A stretch of DNA of 64,000 bases, from assembly GCF_023051145.1 (NCBI RefSeq), contig NZ_JALKFS010000005.1:1975733-2039732 (forward strand), in the 5' to 3' direction. Every line of letters begins with the position of its first letter. Position 1 is the stretch's first letter. Shown piece by piece: positions 36,634-44,565 of this stretch. The notes under the pieces are model-generated. The model had not been told where the DNA came from. It ran no database searches and saw only the letters and a list, made by a program, of their open reading frames with translations. Both the position numbers and the translations under genes were made by a program. This stretch comes from Williamsia sp. DF01-3 (lineage in GTDB: Bacteria > Actinomycetota > Actinomycetes > Mycobacteriales > Mycobacteriaceae).

Positions 36634-37103
36634 CCGAGAAGTCGCGTGAGGTCGCCCAACCCCATCACACGGGCAGGGACGAGTTCGAGAGCAGGATCGC
36701 CGGCATCGTCAGTCGTGGTGTGGCCGCGGTCCTCGATGTCGCGACAGTCGCCGCGATCCTCGGAGTGCTGTACCTGGGGACGCTGCTGCTCGGACTGTTG
36801 TTCACCAGCGGGAACTTTGAGACACCGAATCCCAACGTGCTGTTCTCCGGAGTGGCGACGTATGTGGTCGCGGTTGTCTACCTCGCGGGCTGCTGGACGG
36901 TGTCGGGCCGCACAGTGGGTTCGGTTGCGATGGGCCTCGAGGTGGTCAACCGCAGGGGTGGTCGGCTCGGTCCGGTTCGCGCGCTGTTACGTGCCATGTT
37001 CTACACCACCTTCCCGATCGGCCTGCTGTGGGTCGCCGTGGACAGACGGCGCCGTTCGGTGCAGGACATCGTGCTGCGTAGTCGGGTCATCTACGCATGG
37101 TGA
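36630..37103 (+). CDS. RDD-family membrane protein
   Basis: This 157-residue protein has three membrane segments (near 30-60, 70-90 and 120-140). RIAGIVSRGVAAVLDVATV opens the domain, GRTVGSVAMGLEVVNRRGG sits in the middle loop, and the end is RRRRSVQDIVLRSRVIYAW, all typical of RDD proteins. Related proteins have been linked to ion transport or to partner-dependent roles. It is coupled by an ATGA overlap to the nonapeptide-repeat gene. Confidence 0.82.
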   Translation: MTEKSREVAQPHHTGRDEFESRIAGIVSRGVAAVLDVATVAAILGVLYLGTLLLGLLFTSGNFETPNPNVLFSGVATYVVAVVYLAGCWTVSGRTVGSVAMGLEVVNRRGGRLGPVRALLRAMFYTTFPIGLLWVAVDRRRRSVQDIVLRSRVIYAW

Positions 37104-37246
37104 GCCACTCGATCGGCGTGATCCCATAAAATCTGCCGGATTTTAACTCCTCGCTCGGAAATAGAGCAGGTCAACGACTTTCGTCTGCCCCGTGTCGCCG
37201 CGGCGCTTCCTGTTCGTGTTGTCACCCGTCGTTACAGTCACTACGC

Positions 37247-37290
37247 GCGACCGCCGGTCGGTCGCTCATGTGCTCGGCCGCCTCGGCCGT
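37247..37290 (+). promoter_or_regulatory. Two small hairpins before metQ
   Basis: GCGACC/GGTCGC (37247-37252 and 37260-37265) and CGGCC/GGCCG (37275-37279 and 37285-37289) lie just upstream of metQ. They may be leader structures. No SAM-riboswitch core could be recognised in the 210-bp region. Confidence 0.3.
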
Positions 37291-37313
37291 GAGACGAAAG
37301 GGAACGGGTTGTC

Positions 37314-38183
37314 ATGCGTTTGAGAAGGCTTGCCCTGCTACTGGTTCTGCCCCTGCTGGCCCTGGGGATGGCCGCGTGCGGCAGCGACGACTCGGACACG
37401 GTGAAGATCGGTGTCGCCGACGCCAGTGAAAGCTACTGGAATGTGTTCAAGCAGAAGGCTTCCGATGAGGGCATCGACGTCGAGCTGGTGAATTTCACCG
37501 ACTACAACCAGCCCAATCCCGCGCTGGCCGAGGGAGAGCTCCAGCTCAACGAGTTCCAGCACCTGCTGTACCTCGCCACCTACAACGCCAAGAACAATCA
37601 GAACCTCGTGCCCATCGGTGCGACGGCCGTCTATCCTCTGCCGCTGTACTCGACCAAACACGCGTCTCTGGACGAGATCCCGCAGGGCGGCAGCGTGGTG
37701 ATCCCGAACGACCCGACCAACCAGGCCCGCGGCCTCTTGGTGTTGCAGCAGGCCGGTCTGATCTCCTTGAAGAACGGCGGGTCCGCGTTCTCGACCCTGG
37801 CCGACATCAACGAGGGTGCGTCAAAGGTGAAGGTGACCGCAGTCGATGCCGGCCAGACCGCCCAGAGTCTTGATTCGGTGGATGCCGCGATCGTCAACAA
37901 CAACTATGCGACGTCGGCAAATCTCGGCGCGGACAAGGTGATCGCTCAAGACGACCCGAACAGTGATATCGCCAAGCCGTACATCAACGCTTTCGTCGCA
38001 CGCGACGAAGACAAGAACAACGCCGACTACCTGAAGCTGGTTGCGCTGTACCACGATCCCGAGGTCGAAGCGGCTGCGAAGAAGGACCTGGGCGCAAGCG
38101 GGGTCTTCAAGACGAACCCCGCGTCCGAACTGCAGCAGCTCACCGTCGAACTCCAGGAGCAGGTGAAGTCGAGCGGTGCCTGA
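37314..38183 (+). CDS. metQ: Methionine ABC transporter substrate-binding lipoprotein (copy 1)
   Basis: This 289-residue NlpA/MetQ-type protein has a signal peptide and lipobox (LGMAAC, Cys about 22). It continues with DTVKIGVADASESYW, NFTDYNQPNPALAEGELQLN with the following EFQH, and a central IPNDPTNQARGLLVLQ block characteristic of this family. It captures methionine, or related compounds, for the MetNI permease encoded next. The GTG of metN lies 8 bp inside its end. Confidence 0.92.
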   Translation: MRLRRLALLLVLPLLALGMAACGSDDSDTVKIGVADASESYWNVFKQKASDEGIDVELVNFTDYNQPNPALAEGELQLNEFQHLLYLATYNAKNNQNLVPIGATAVYPLPLYSTKHASLDEIPQGGSVVIPNDPTNQARGLLVLQQAGLISLKNGGSAFSTLADINEGASKVKVTAVDAGQTAQSLDSVDAAIVNNNYATSANLGADKVIAQDDPNSDIAKPYINAFVARDEDKNNADYLKLVALYHDPEVEAAAKKDLGASGVFKTNPASELQQLTVELQEQVKSSGA

Positions 38184-39222
38184 GGAACCCGCCATCTCGT
38201 TCCGGGGCGCCACCAAGCGGTTTCGCGGCAAGGGAGGCAAACAGCTTGTCGCGGTGGACGGGGTGGACCTGGACATCGCCCGCGGCGACATCACCGGGGT
38301 GATCGGATACTCAGGTGCTGGTAAGAGCACCCTGGTTCGGCTGATCAATGGTCTGGAAACCCCCGACGAGGGGCAGATCCTGATCGACGGCGAGGACATC
38401 AGCCGGGCCCGTGAACGCCAGCTGCGCCGGGTGCGCGGGGACATCGGCATGATATTCCAGCAGTTCAACCTGTTCTCATCGCGCACCGTTGCCGGCAATG
38501 TCGAGTTCCCACTGAAGGTTTCGGGCATGACACGATCTGCGCGTGCCGCTCGCGTCACCGAGCTCCTCGACTTCGTGGGCATCGGTGACAAGGCCCGTCA
38601 GTACCCGCAGCAGCTGTCCGGTGGGCAGAAGCAGCGGGTGGGAATCGCACGTGCACTGGCGACGTCACCGAAGATCCTGCTGGCCGATGAGGCCACCAGT
38701 GCGCTCGACCCGGACACGACAGCGGAAATCCTCGGTTTGCTCAAACGCGTCAATCGCGAGCTGGGCACCACCATCGTGGTCATCACCCACGAGATGGACG
38801 TGGTGCGTGACATCTGTGACCGGGTGGCCGTCCTCGATTCGGGGCGTCTCGCCGAGCAGGGTCTGGTGTACGACGTGTTCTCCGGGCCCGCATCGCCGAT
38901 CACGCGACGCCTGGTGCGTTCGGCGGTCGGTGATGCGCCATCGGGGGAGACGCTCGTCCGGTTGCGCTCCCGCCACAGCGGTCGATTCGTGACCGTTGCG
39001 GTACGGGAAACCGATTCCGGCACGGTCGATGTCACCGGAGCCCTGGCGCGGCCCGGCGTCCGGGCCACCGTGGTCTACGGCGGGATCATCGAACTGTCCC
39101 GGCGCCCGTTCGGTTCGTTGACATTCGCATTGCAGGGTGGCGACAGGGAGATCGACGCGGCGCTTGCAGACCTCCGCGAACTGACCGACGTCACCGAACA
39201 TCCGGTGAAAGAGGAGGTGTAG
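38176..39222 (+). CDS. metN: Methionine ABC transporter ATP-binding protein (copy 1)
   Basis: This 348-residue ATPase has Walker A GYSGAGKSTL, signature QLSGGQKQRVGIARA, Walker B ILLADEATSALD and H-loop VITHEMD. The C-terminal portion of about 100 residues is the NIL-type domain that binds methionine and causes trans-inhibition. The order Q-N-I with overlaps makes a complete importer. The start is GTG 38176. Confidence 0.95.
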   Translation: MPEEPAISFRGATKRFRGKGGKQLVAVDGVDLDIARGDITGVIGYSGAGKSTLVRLINGLETPDEGQILIDGEDISRARERQLRRVRGDIGMIFQQFNLFSSRTVAGNVEFPLKVSGMTRSARAARVTELLDFVGIGDKARQYPQQLSGGQKQRVGIARALATSPKILLADEATSALDPDTTAEILGLLKRVNRELGTTIVVITHEMDVVRDICDRVAVLDSGRLAEQGLVYDVFSGPASPITRRLVRSAVGDAPSGETLVRLRSRHSGRFVTVAVRETDSGTVDVTGALARPGVRATVVYGGIIELSRRPFGSLTFALQGGDREIDAALADLRELTDVTEHPVKEEV

Positions 39223-39225
39223 CCC

Positions 39226-39897
39226 GTGTTCCTCGGCGACATCATCACTCCGGAGCTGCGCCCGATCCTGTGGGACGCGGTCATCCAGACCTTCCAGCTC
39301 GTGGGTTTCACGCTGGTGATCGGCGGCGTCATCGGGCTGGGTCTCGGTGCCCTGCTCTACGCCACCCGCCCGACCAATCTGCTTGCCAACACGGTTGTCT
39401 ACAACCTTCTCAACGTGGCGGTCAACATCGTCCGGCCGATCCCGTTCATCATCTTCATCACGGCCATGGCGCCGCTCACCAAAGAGGTGATGGGCACCAG
39501 GATCGGTACCGAGGCAGCGATTTTCCCGATGACGGTGATGGCTGTGTTCGTGATCGGGCGTGTGGTGGAGCAGAATCTCGTGGCCGTCGACCCTGGTGTG
39601 GTGGAGGCGGCGCGCGCGATGGGTACAGGCCGGCTCCGCACGTTGCTGACGGTGGTGATCCCGGAAGGTCTTGCGCCGCTTGTGCTCGGGTACACGTTCA
39701 TCTTCGTCGCGATCGTGGACATGTCCGCGATGGCGGGATACGTCGGTGGCGGGGGGTTGGGCGACTTCGCCCAGCAGTACGGCTATCAGCAATTCAACTG
39801 GAAGCTCACCGTGGTGGTCATCGCGATGCTGATCGTGTTGGTGCAACTGGGTCAGTGGCTCGGGAACCGGCTGGCCAGGCGCGCGTTGCATCGTTGA
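39226..39897 (+). CDS. metI: Methionine ABC transporter permease (copy 1)
   Basis: This 223-residue permease has five membrane segments and the coupling-loop motif EAARAMGTGRLRTLLTVVIP (EAA box). It ends DFAQQYGYQQFNWKL, as in MetI. The start is GTG 39226, 3 bp after metN, with GAGGAGG just before. It completes the first of two methionine importers in this window. Confidence 0.94.
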   Translation: MFLGDIITPELRPILWDAVIQTFQLVGFTLVIGGVIGLGLGALLYATRPTNLLANTVVYNLLNVAVNIVRPIPFIIFITAMAPLTKEVMGTRIGTEAAIFPMTVMAVFVIGRVVEQNLVAVDPGVVEAARAMGTGRLRTLLTVVIPEGLAPLVLGYTFIFVAIVDMSAMAGYVGGGGLGDFAQQYGYQQFNWKLTVVVIAMLIVLVQLGQWLGNRLARRALHR

Positions 39898-39927
39898 CGT
39901 GCGGTGTGACGGCTGGGCGAACCCGTT

Positions 39928-39945
39928 CCCGACCCATGGGTCGGG
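39928..39945. promoter_or_regulatory. Perfect 18-bp palindrome before the TetR gene
   Basis: CCCGACCC-AT-GGGTCGGG is fully symmetric without a loop and lies 19 bp before the TetR-family start. It may be an autoregulatory operator. It could also contribute to termination of the upstream metI transcript. Confidence 0.5.
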
Positions 39946-39964
39946 CGGGTAACCTCAGCAGGCG

Positions 39965-40633
39965 ATGACCACTGCAGCCGGAACTCCTGACGGGCCCGCA
40001 GAGCCCGCGGATGATGACGTCCACGAGTCGTCGGCAGAAACCCCGTCCGGACCCGCTCCGGTCACACGCAGGGGTCTGGCGAAGGCTGCGCGGCGGCGGG
40101 AGTTGCTGGCCGCAGCGGCACGTCTGATGGCCGAGCGAGGATTTGCGGGGGTCCGTCTCGAAGACATCGGCGCCGCGGTGGGTGTCAGCGGTCCGGCGAT
40201 GTATCGGCACTTCACGGGCAAGGACGCAGTCCTGGCCGAGATGCTCATCGGCATCTCGGAACGGCTCTTCGACGGCGGCCAATCGGTGGTCGCGTCGACC
40301 GACGGACCCGACGAAGCACTGGACGGTCTGATCGACTTCCACGTACGGTTCGCGACCACCGAGCCCGAGCTGATCCGCGTGCAGGATCGGGATTTCTCGT
40401 CACTCGCCGCCGAAGCCAGTCGCACGGTCAGACGGCTGCAGCGGCAGTACGTCGAACTGTGGGCCGACACGTTGATCCAACTCGATGGCTCGATACCCCG
40501 CCAGGAAGCGCGGACGCGGGTGCAGGCCGTGTTCGGACTGATCAATTCCTCGCCGCGTCTCCCGGATCTGGATGCCCGGCGTCTACACGTGATCCTCGCT
40601 CGGATGGCTCACGCGGCTCTGCTGAGTTCGTGA
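39965..40633 (+). CDS. TetR-family regulator, probable controller of the branched-chain acid island
   Basis: This 222-residue protein has a disordered acidic N-terminus of about 35 residues. A TetR helix-turn-helix follows (ARLMAERGFAGVRLEDIG, VSGPAMYRHFTGKDAVL) and then a ligand domain with DRDFSSLAAEASRTVRRLQR. Its neighbours are the indolepyruvate oxidoreductase and the accD1-accA1-fadE cluster. In mycobacteria a TetR repressor (Rv2506, BkaR) sits beside the equivalent cluster, so it likely represses branched-chain acid degradation in response to an acyl-CoA. It is convergent with the oxidoreductase gene. Confidence 0.83.
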   Translation: MTTAAGTPDGPAEPADDDVHESSAETPSGPAPVTRRGLAKAARRRELLAAAARLMAERGFAGVRLEDIGAAVGVSGPAMYRHFTGKDAVLAEMLIGISERLFDGGQSVVASTDGPDEALDGLIDFHVRFATTEPELIRVQDRDFSSLAAEASRTVRRLQRQYVELWADTLIQLDGSIPRQEARTRVQAVFGLINSSPRLPDLDARRLHVILARMAHAALLSS

Positions 40634-40671
40634 CCCCGACGGTGCGACACCGCTGACCAGAGGTGACAGAA

Positions 40672-40708
40672 CGCGAGGACGCCCACGTGCTCCTGGAGCG
40701 TCCTCGCG
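40672..40708. terminator. Bidirectional hairpin between convergent genes
   Basis: A perfect 11-bp stem, CGCGAGGACGC (40672-40682) with GCGTCCTCGCG (40698-40708), has a 15-base loop. It lies between the TetR gene and the oxidoreductase gene, which run toward each other. Confidence 0.72.
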
Positions 40709-40730
40709 TACTGCGTGGGGTGTCGGCGAT

Positions 40731-43700
40731 TCAGATATTCAGTGCCGCAGTGTGTTCGGCCACTGCTTCGCGGTACCGGGCCACGTTGCGCATCTTGATG
40801 TCTTCGTATCCGCGCACCATGTCGGGCAGCTCGGCCACCGCAACAGCCGAAGGCATGTCGTCTGCGGTCAGCCGGCCGTCCGCAACGGCCTCCAGCAACC
40901 GGGTGATGAGTTCGCGGTACTCGACGATCAGTGCCCGCTCGGTCTCGCGGACCTCGGCACGCGCGAACGGATCGAGCTTGGTGCCACGTAGGCGCTTGGC
41001 CTTCGCCAGCGACTTCAGCGCAGGCGTACCCCAGGCGCCGATGGCGATCTTGTTGCGCATGCCCAGCGACCGGAGAGTCGGCGGATGCAGGCGCACAGCA
41101 ACTTTTGCGTCTTCACCGAACTGGTCGGCGACCTCGGCTGCGAACTGGTGGTCCTGTGTCAGACGTGCAACTTCGTACTCGTCCTTGTAGGCCATCAGTT
41201 TGAACAGGTTGCGCGCCACGGCGTCGGTGAGGCCGCCTACCTCGGCCTGGCCTTCGGCGCGTGCGACGTCACCGACGAACCGGACGTAATCGGTTGCGTA
41301 GGCGACGCTCTGGTAGTCGATCAATTCATCGACCCGGCGGCGAACCGTGCTCAGCACCTCGGCGCTCACGCTGTCCAGCGACTGCGTGAGGGTGATGGCC
41401 CGGGGGCTGGGCTGCCATGGTGCGGGCGCCGGGTGTGCGGCCGCAACAGCAGATCTGACCGCCTCGCGGTCGGCGACGACCTGCCGGCCACGGCGAAACG
41501 CCTGCAGATTGCGTTCGACGGCAACGCCGTTGAGCTCGATGGCACGCTCGATCGATTCGGCCGTGATCGGCATGGCTCCCGACTGGAATGCCGCACCCAC
41601 CAGGAGCATGTTGGCGTACTGCTCATCCCCGAAGAGTTCGAGCGTGAGTTCACCGGCGTCGAGGTAGATGCCCCGTTGCACCGACCGGTCGATGGACGAC
41701 GCGATCTGGGCATCGCTGGGGTAGGACACGGAGGTGTCGATGACCATTGCGCCTGTCGGGATCTTGGTGGTGGAGACGATGGCGGTGGTCTTCAGCGGCG
41801 AGGCCACCTTCAGGTTCGCCGGGTCAACGCCGACGAGTCCGTCGCACGACAGGTAGAGGTCGCAGTCACCCGACGCGACTTTCGCCGCCTGTTCCACCAC
41901 GCCCGAGCTGACCTTGACGTCGCTCACCACTGCGCCGCCCTTTTGCGCCAGCCCGGTCATGTCGACCGTGCGTGCCACGTGCCCGTCGAGAACGGCTGCG
42001 GTGGCGATCACCTGGGACACCGTGACAACCCCGGTGCCGCCGATACCCGTGACCCGGAGGGTGAATCCGTCGTCGATACGTTTGGTGGCGGTGGGTGTCG
42101 GCACTACGTCGGCGTCGATGTTCGGCACCGTGTGGCGAACCCGAGCGGCCTCGCCGGGGGTGACCGTGACAAACGACGGGCAATCGCCTTTGAGGCAGGA
42201 GAAGTCGAGATTGCACGAACTCTGATCGATCCGGGTCTTGCGACCGAACTCCGTCGACACCGGGTGCACCGACAGGCAATTCGACTTCTCGCCGCAGTCG
42301 CCGCACCCCTCGCAGATCCGCTCGTTGATCATCACGCGTGTGGTGGGAGTCGGTTGCTCACCGCGCTTGCGCCCGCGGCGCTTCTCGGCGGCGCAGTGCT
42401 GATCGTGGATGAGCACGGTGACGCCCTCGATGGCCGCGAGCTCCTGCTGGATCTGCATCAGATCATCGCGACTGCGCACCTCGACCCCGGGCGGTAGCTG
42501 CAGGGAACGGGTGCGAATCGGATCGTCCGAGGTGACCACCACACGCCGAACCCTCTCGGCCAGAAGTAGTTTGGTGATCTGCGGCAGGTCCATCTGGCCG
42601 ACCGGGTTCTGTCCACCCGTCATCGCGACCGTGCCGTTGAACAGCAGCTTATAGGTGATGTTCGACCCGGCAGCGACCGCCGAACGCAACGCCAGCGATC
42701 CCGAGTGCATGAAGGTGCCGTCGCCGATGTTCTGCACGAAGTGCTTCTCGTCGACAAAGGGAGAGATTCCCAGCCACTGCGCACCCTCGCCGCCCATCTG
42801 TGTGACTCCGGCGATGTCACCGACCTGGTCGGGGTCCATGAGCAAGACCATGGCGTGGCAACCGATCCCGGCGCCCACCAATGTTCCGTCGGCGACCTTG
42901 GTGGAGCTGTTGTGCGGACATCCCGAGCAGAAGTACGGGCTGCGCACTGCCAGCGGTAGTTCGATGCGGCCCCGACTGCGACCGCTGGTCTCGAGCCAGT
43001 TCTTGGCGTCGGGGATCTGGTGGTGATGGGCGAGTCGGTTCGCGAGACCGCGGGTCACCGAATCGATGTCGAGTTCGCCGAACCGCGAGAACAAGGTGGA
43101 TCCGTCTTCGTTGGACTTGCCGACGATGTTCGGTACATCCGGGCGGCGGAACAGGATGTCGCGCATCATCGTTTCGAGGAAGTCCCGTTTCTCTTCGACC
43201 ACGATGACCTCGTCGAGCCCGGCGATGAACTCGGTCATGATCTCGCGCTCGAACGGGTACACCATGCCCATTTTCAGGATCCGGATGCCCAGGCGGCCCA
43301 GGTCGGCGTCGGTGATACCCATCAGCCGCAGTCCTTCGCGGACGTCGAGGTAGGTCTTGCCCGCCGCGACGATGCCGATCCTGTCGTCCGGGGTGCGCGA
43401 GACGATCCGGTTGAGCCTGTTGATGCGTGCGTATTCCATCGCGCGGGGCAGGCGGATCGTCAGCTGGTTCTGTTCGAGCTCCATGAGGTTGGCGCCCAAC
43501 AGCTTTCCGCTGGGGACATGTGGACTGGTGCCCAGATCGCCGTAGATGGGGAGGATGCGGTCGGGGTGCACATCAGCGGTGGATGCCCCGTCGGCGACAT
43601 GGGCGGAGATCTTCATCGACGTCCACAGGCCGGACACCCGAGACATGATCGCGGCGTGGACTCCGAGATCGAGGATGTCCTGGGAGTCGGCGGGATAGAG

Positions 43701-44297
43701 GATCGGCATGTACAGGTCGGCCAGCGCCATCTCGGAAGCGCAGGGGACGGTGGAACTCTTGGCACCCGGGTCATCGCCGACCAGGGCGACGGCGCCGCCG
43801 GTGGGGTGGGTGCCGATGATGTTGGCGTGCCGGAGGGCATCGGTGGCCCGGTCGAGGCCTGGAGCCTTGCCGTACCAGTAGCCGACGACGCCGTCGAGCG
43901 CACTGTTCTCTCCGCGGTTCGACAGTGTCCCGACCTGGGCTGCCACCTGCGAACCCATCACCGATGTCGCGGCGATCTCCTCGTTGAGTCCCGGGCGGTG
44001 CACCACGTCGAAGGGGTCGAGGTACTTGGCGCGACGGGCGATCTCGAGGTCGTAACCGGCGAGCGGAGAACCCTCGTAGCCGGAGATGAAAGACGCTGTG
44101 CGCAGATTCTGCCTACGGTCGAGGCGGGCACGGTCACGAACCATCCGGACCAGTGCCTGGATGCCGGTGAGGTAGACGGTCCCGGACTCGCGGGTGTAGC
44201 GGTCGTCCAGTGAGAAGGACTCGACGGAAGCGGCTGCTCCGCCCAGTGGATCGCGGTCGTGGTCGCCGTCGTGGTGGTTCTGCGTAACGAGGGTCAT
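40731..44297 (-). CDS. Indolepyruvate:ferredoxin oxidoreductase, fused IorA-IorB type
   Basis: This 1188-residue fused 2-oxoacid oxidoreductase combines an N-terminal pyrimidine/core region (SGYEGSPLAGYD), a TPP-binding region (GDGTFMHSGSLALRSA and GIGCHAMV), a cysteine-rich region (FCSGCPHN, ICEGCGDCGEKSNC, LDFSCLKGDCP) and a C-terminal gamma domain (RVTGIGGTGVVTVSQVI). It would decarboxylate aryl or branched 2-oxo acids to acyl-CoA using ferredoxin. This pairs well with the CoA-ester pathway encoded on the other strand. Long fused forms are known from aerobic bacteria. No ferredoxin gene is adjacent. Confidence 0.9.
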   Translation of the reverse strand: MTLVTQNHHDGDHDRDPLGGAAASVESFSLDDRYTRESGTVYLTGIQALVRMVRDRARLDRRQNLRTASFISGYEGSPLAGYDLEIARRAKYLDPFDVVHRPGLNEEIAATSVMGSQVAAQVGTLSNRGENSALDGVVGYWYGKAPGLDRATDALRHANIIGTHPTGGAVALVGDDPGAKSSTVPCASEMALADLYMPILYPADSQDILDLGVHAAIMSRVSGLWTSMKISAHVADGASTADVHPDRILPIYGDLGTSPHVPSGKLLGANLMELEQNQLTIRLPRAMEYARINRLNRIVSRTPDDRIGIVAAGKTYLDVREGLRLMGITDADLGRLGIRILKMGMVYPFEREIMTEFIAGLDEVIVVEEKRDFLETMMRDILFRRPDVPNIVGKSNEDGSTLFSRFGELDIDSVTRGLANRLAHHHQIPDAKNWLETSGRSRGRIELPLAVRSPYFCSGCPHNSSTKVADGTLVGAGIGCHAMVLLMDPDQVGDIAGVTQMGGEGAQWLGISPFVDEKHFVQNIGDGTFMHSGSLALRSAVAAGSNITYKLLFNGTVAMTGGQNPVGQMDLPQITKLLLAERVRRVVVTSDDPIRTRSLQLPPGVEVRSRDDLMQIQQELAAIEGVTVLIHDQHCAAEKRRGRKRGEQPTPTTRVMINERICEGCGDCGEKSNCLSVHPVSTEFGRKTRIDQSSCNLDFSCLKGDCPSFVTVTPGEAARVRHTVPNIDADVVPTPTATKRIDDGFTLRVTGIGGTGVVTVSQVIATAAVLDGHVARTVDMTGLAQKGGAVVSDVKVSSGVVEQAAKVASGDCDLYLSCDGLVGVDPANLKVASPLKTTAIVSTTKIPTGAMVIDTSVSYPSDAQIASSIDRSVQRGIYLDAGELTLELFGDEQYANMLLVGAAFQSGAMPITAESIERAIELNGVAVERNLQAFRRGRQVVADREAVRSAVAAAHPAPAPWQPSPRAITLTQSLDSVSAEVLSTVRRRVDELIDYQSVAYATDYVRFVGDVARAEGQAEVGGLTDAVARNLFKLMAYKDEYEVARLTQDHQFAAEVADQFGEDAKVAVRLHPPTLRSLGMRNKIAIGAWGTPALKSLAKAKRLRGTKLDPFARAEVRETERALIVEYRELITRLLEAVADGRLTADDMPSAVAVAELPDMVRGYEDIKMRNVARYREAVAEHTAALNI

Positions 44298-44386
44298 GGC
44301 TGTTTACCCGGCTCTCTATTGTGTTGTGCCGACCCGGGGGTGGTGGGTCGGAGCTTGTTCTTCGGTACCGCGATCGTACGTCAACC

Positions 44387-44402
44387 TGTGATGCGGGTCA
44401 CG
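44387..44402. promoter_or_regulatory. Near-perfect CRP/GlxR-like site
   Basis: TGTGA (44387-44391), six bases and TCACG (44398-44402) differ from the consensus at one position. The site is in the 268-bp divergent region between the oxidoreductase gene and accD1, 90 bp from the former start. A cAMP-type carbon-control input is plausible. Confidence 0.45.
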
Positions 44403-44526
44403 ACGGATCTCGGCATGTGCGGATATCGGGGGCAGGCGGTGAGTGTGGGCGCGGGCGGGATCGGCCAAACTTCGGCCGCGATGTCGCCAATCGCGTGACA
44501 ATGGGTCTGCCAGCACTTACAGTGAC

Positions 44527-44550
44527 TTCAGTTAATCGTTCCTAACTGAA
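44527..44550. promoter_or_regulatory. TetR-type operator before accD1
   Basis: TTCAGTTA (44527-44534) and TAACTGAA (44543-44550) are perfect inverted 8-mers around an 8-bp spacer, 15 bp before the accD1 GTG. A-T-rich arms stand out in this G+C-rich DNA. The TetR regulator gene 4 kb away is the obvious candidate to bind it. Confidence 0.65.
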
Positions 44551-44565
44551 AGGCGGTGGACGCCG

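Noticed and set aside
37104..37313. SAM riboswitch before metQ (copy 1)
   Set aside because: I looked for the SAM-I and SAM-IV conserved cores (including a GGCAACCCTCC-type element) and found none; only small hairpins are present.
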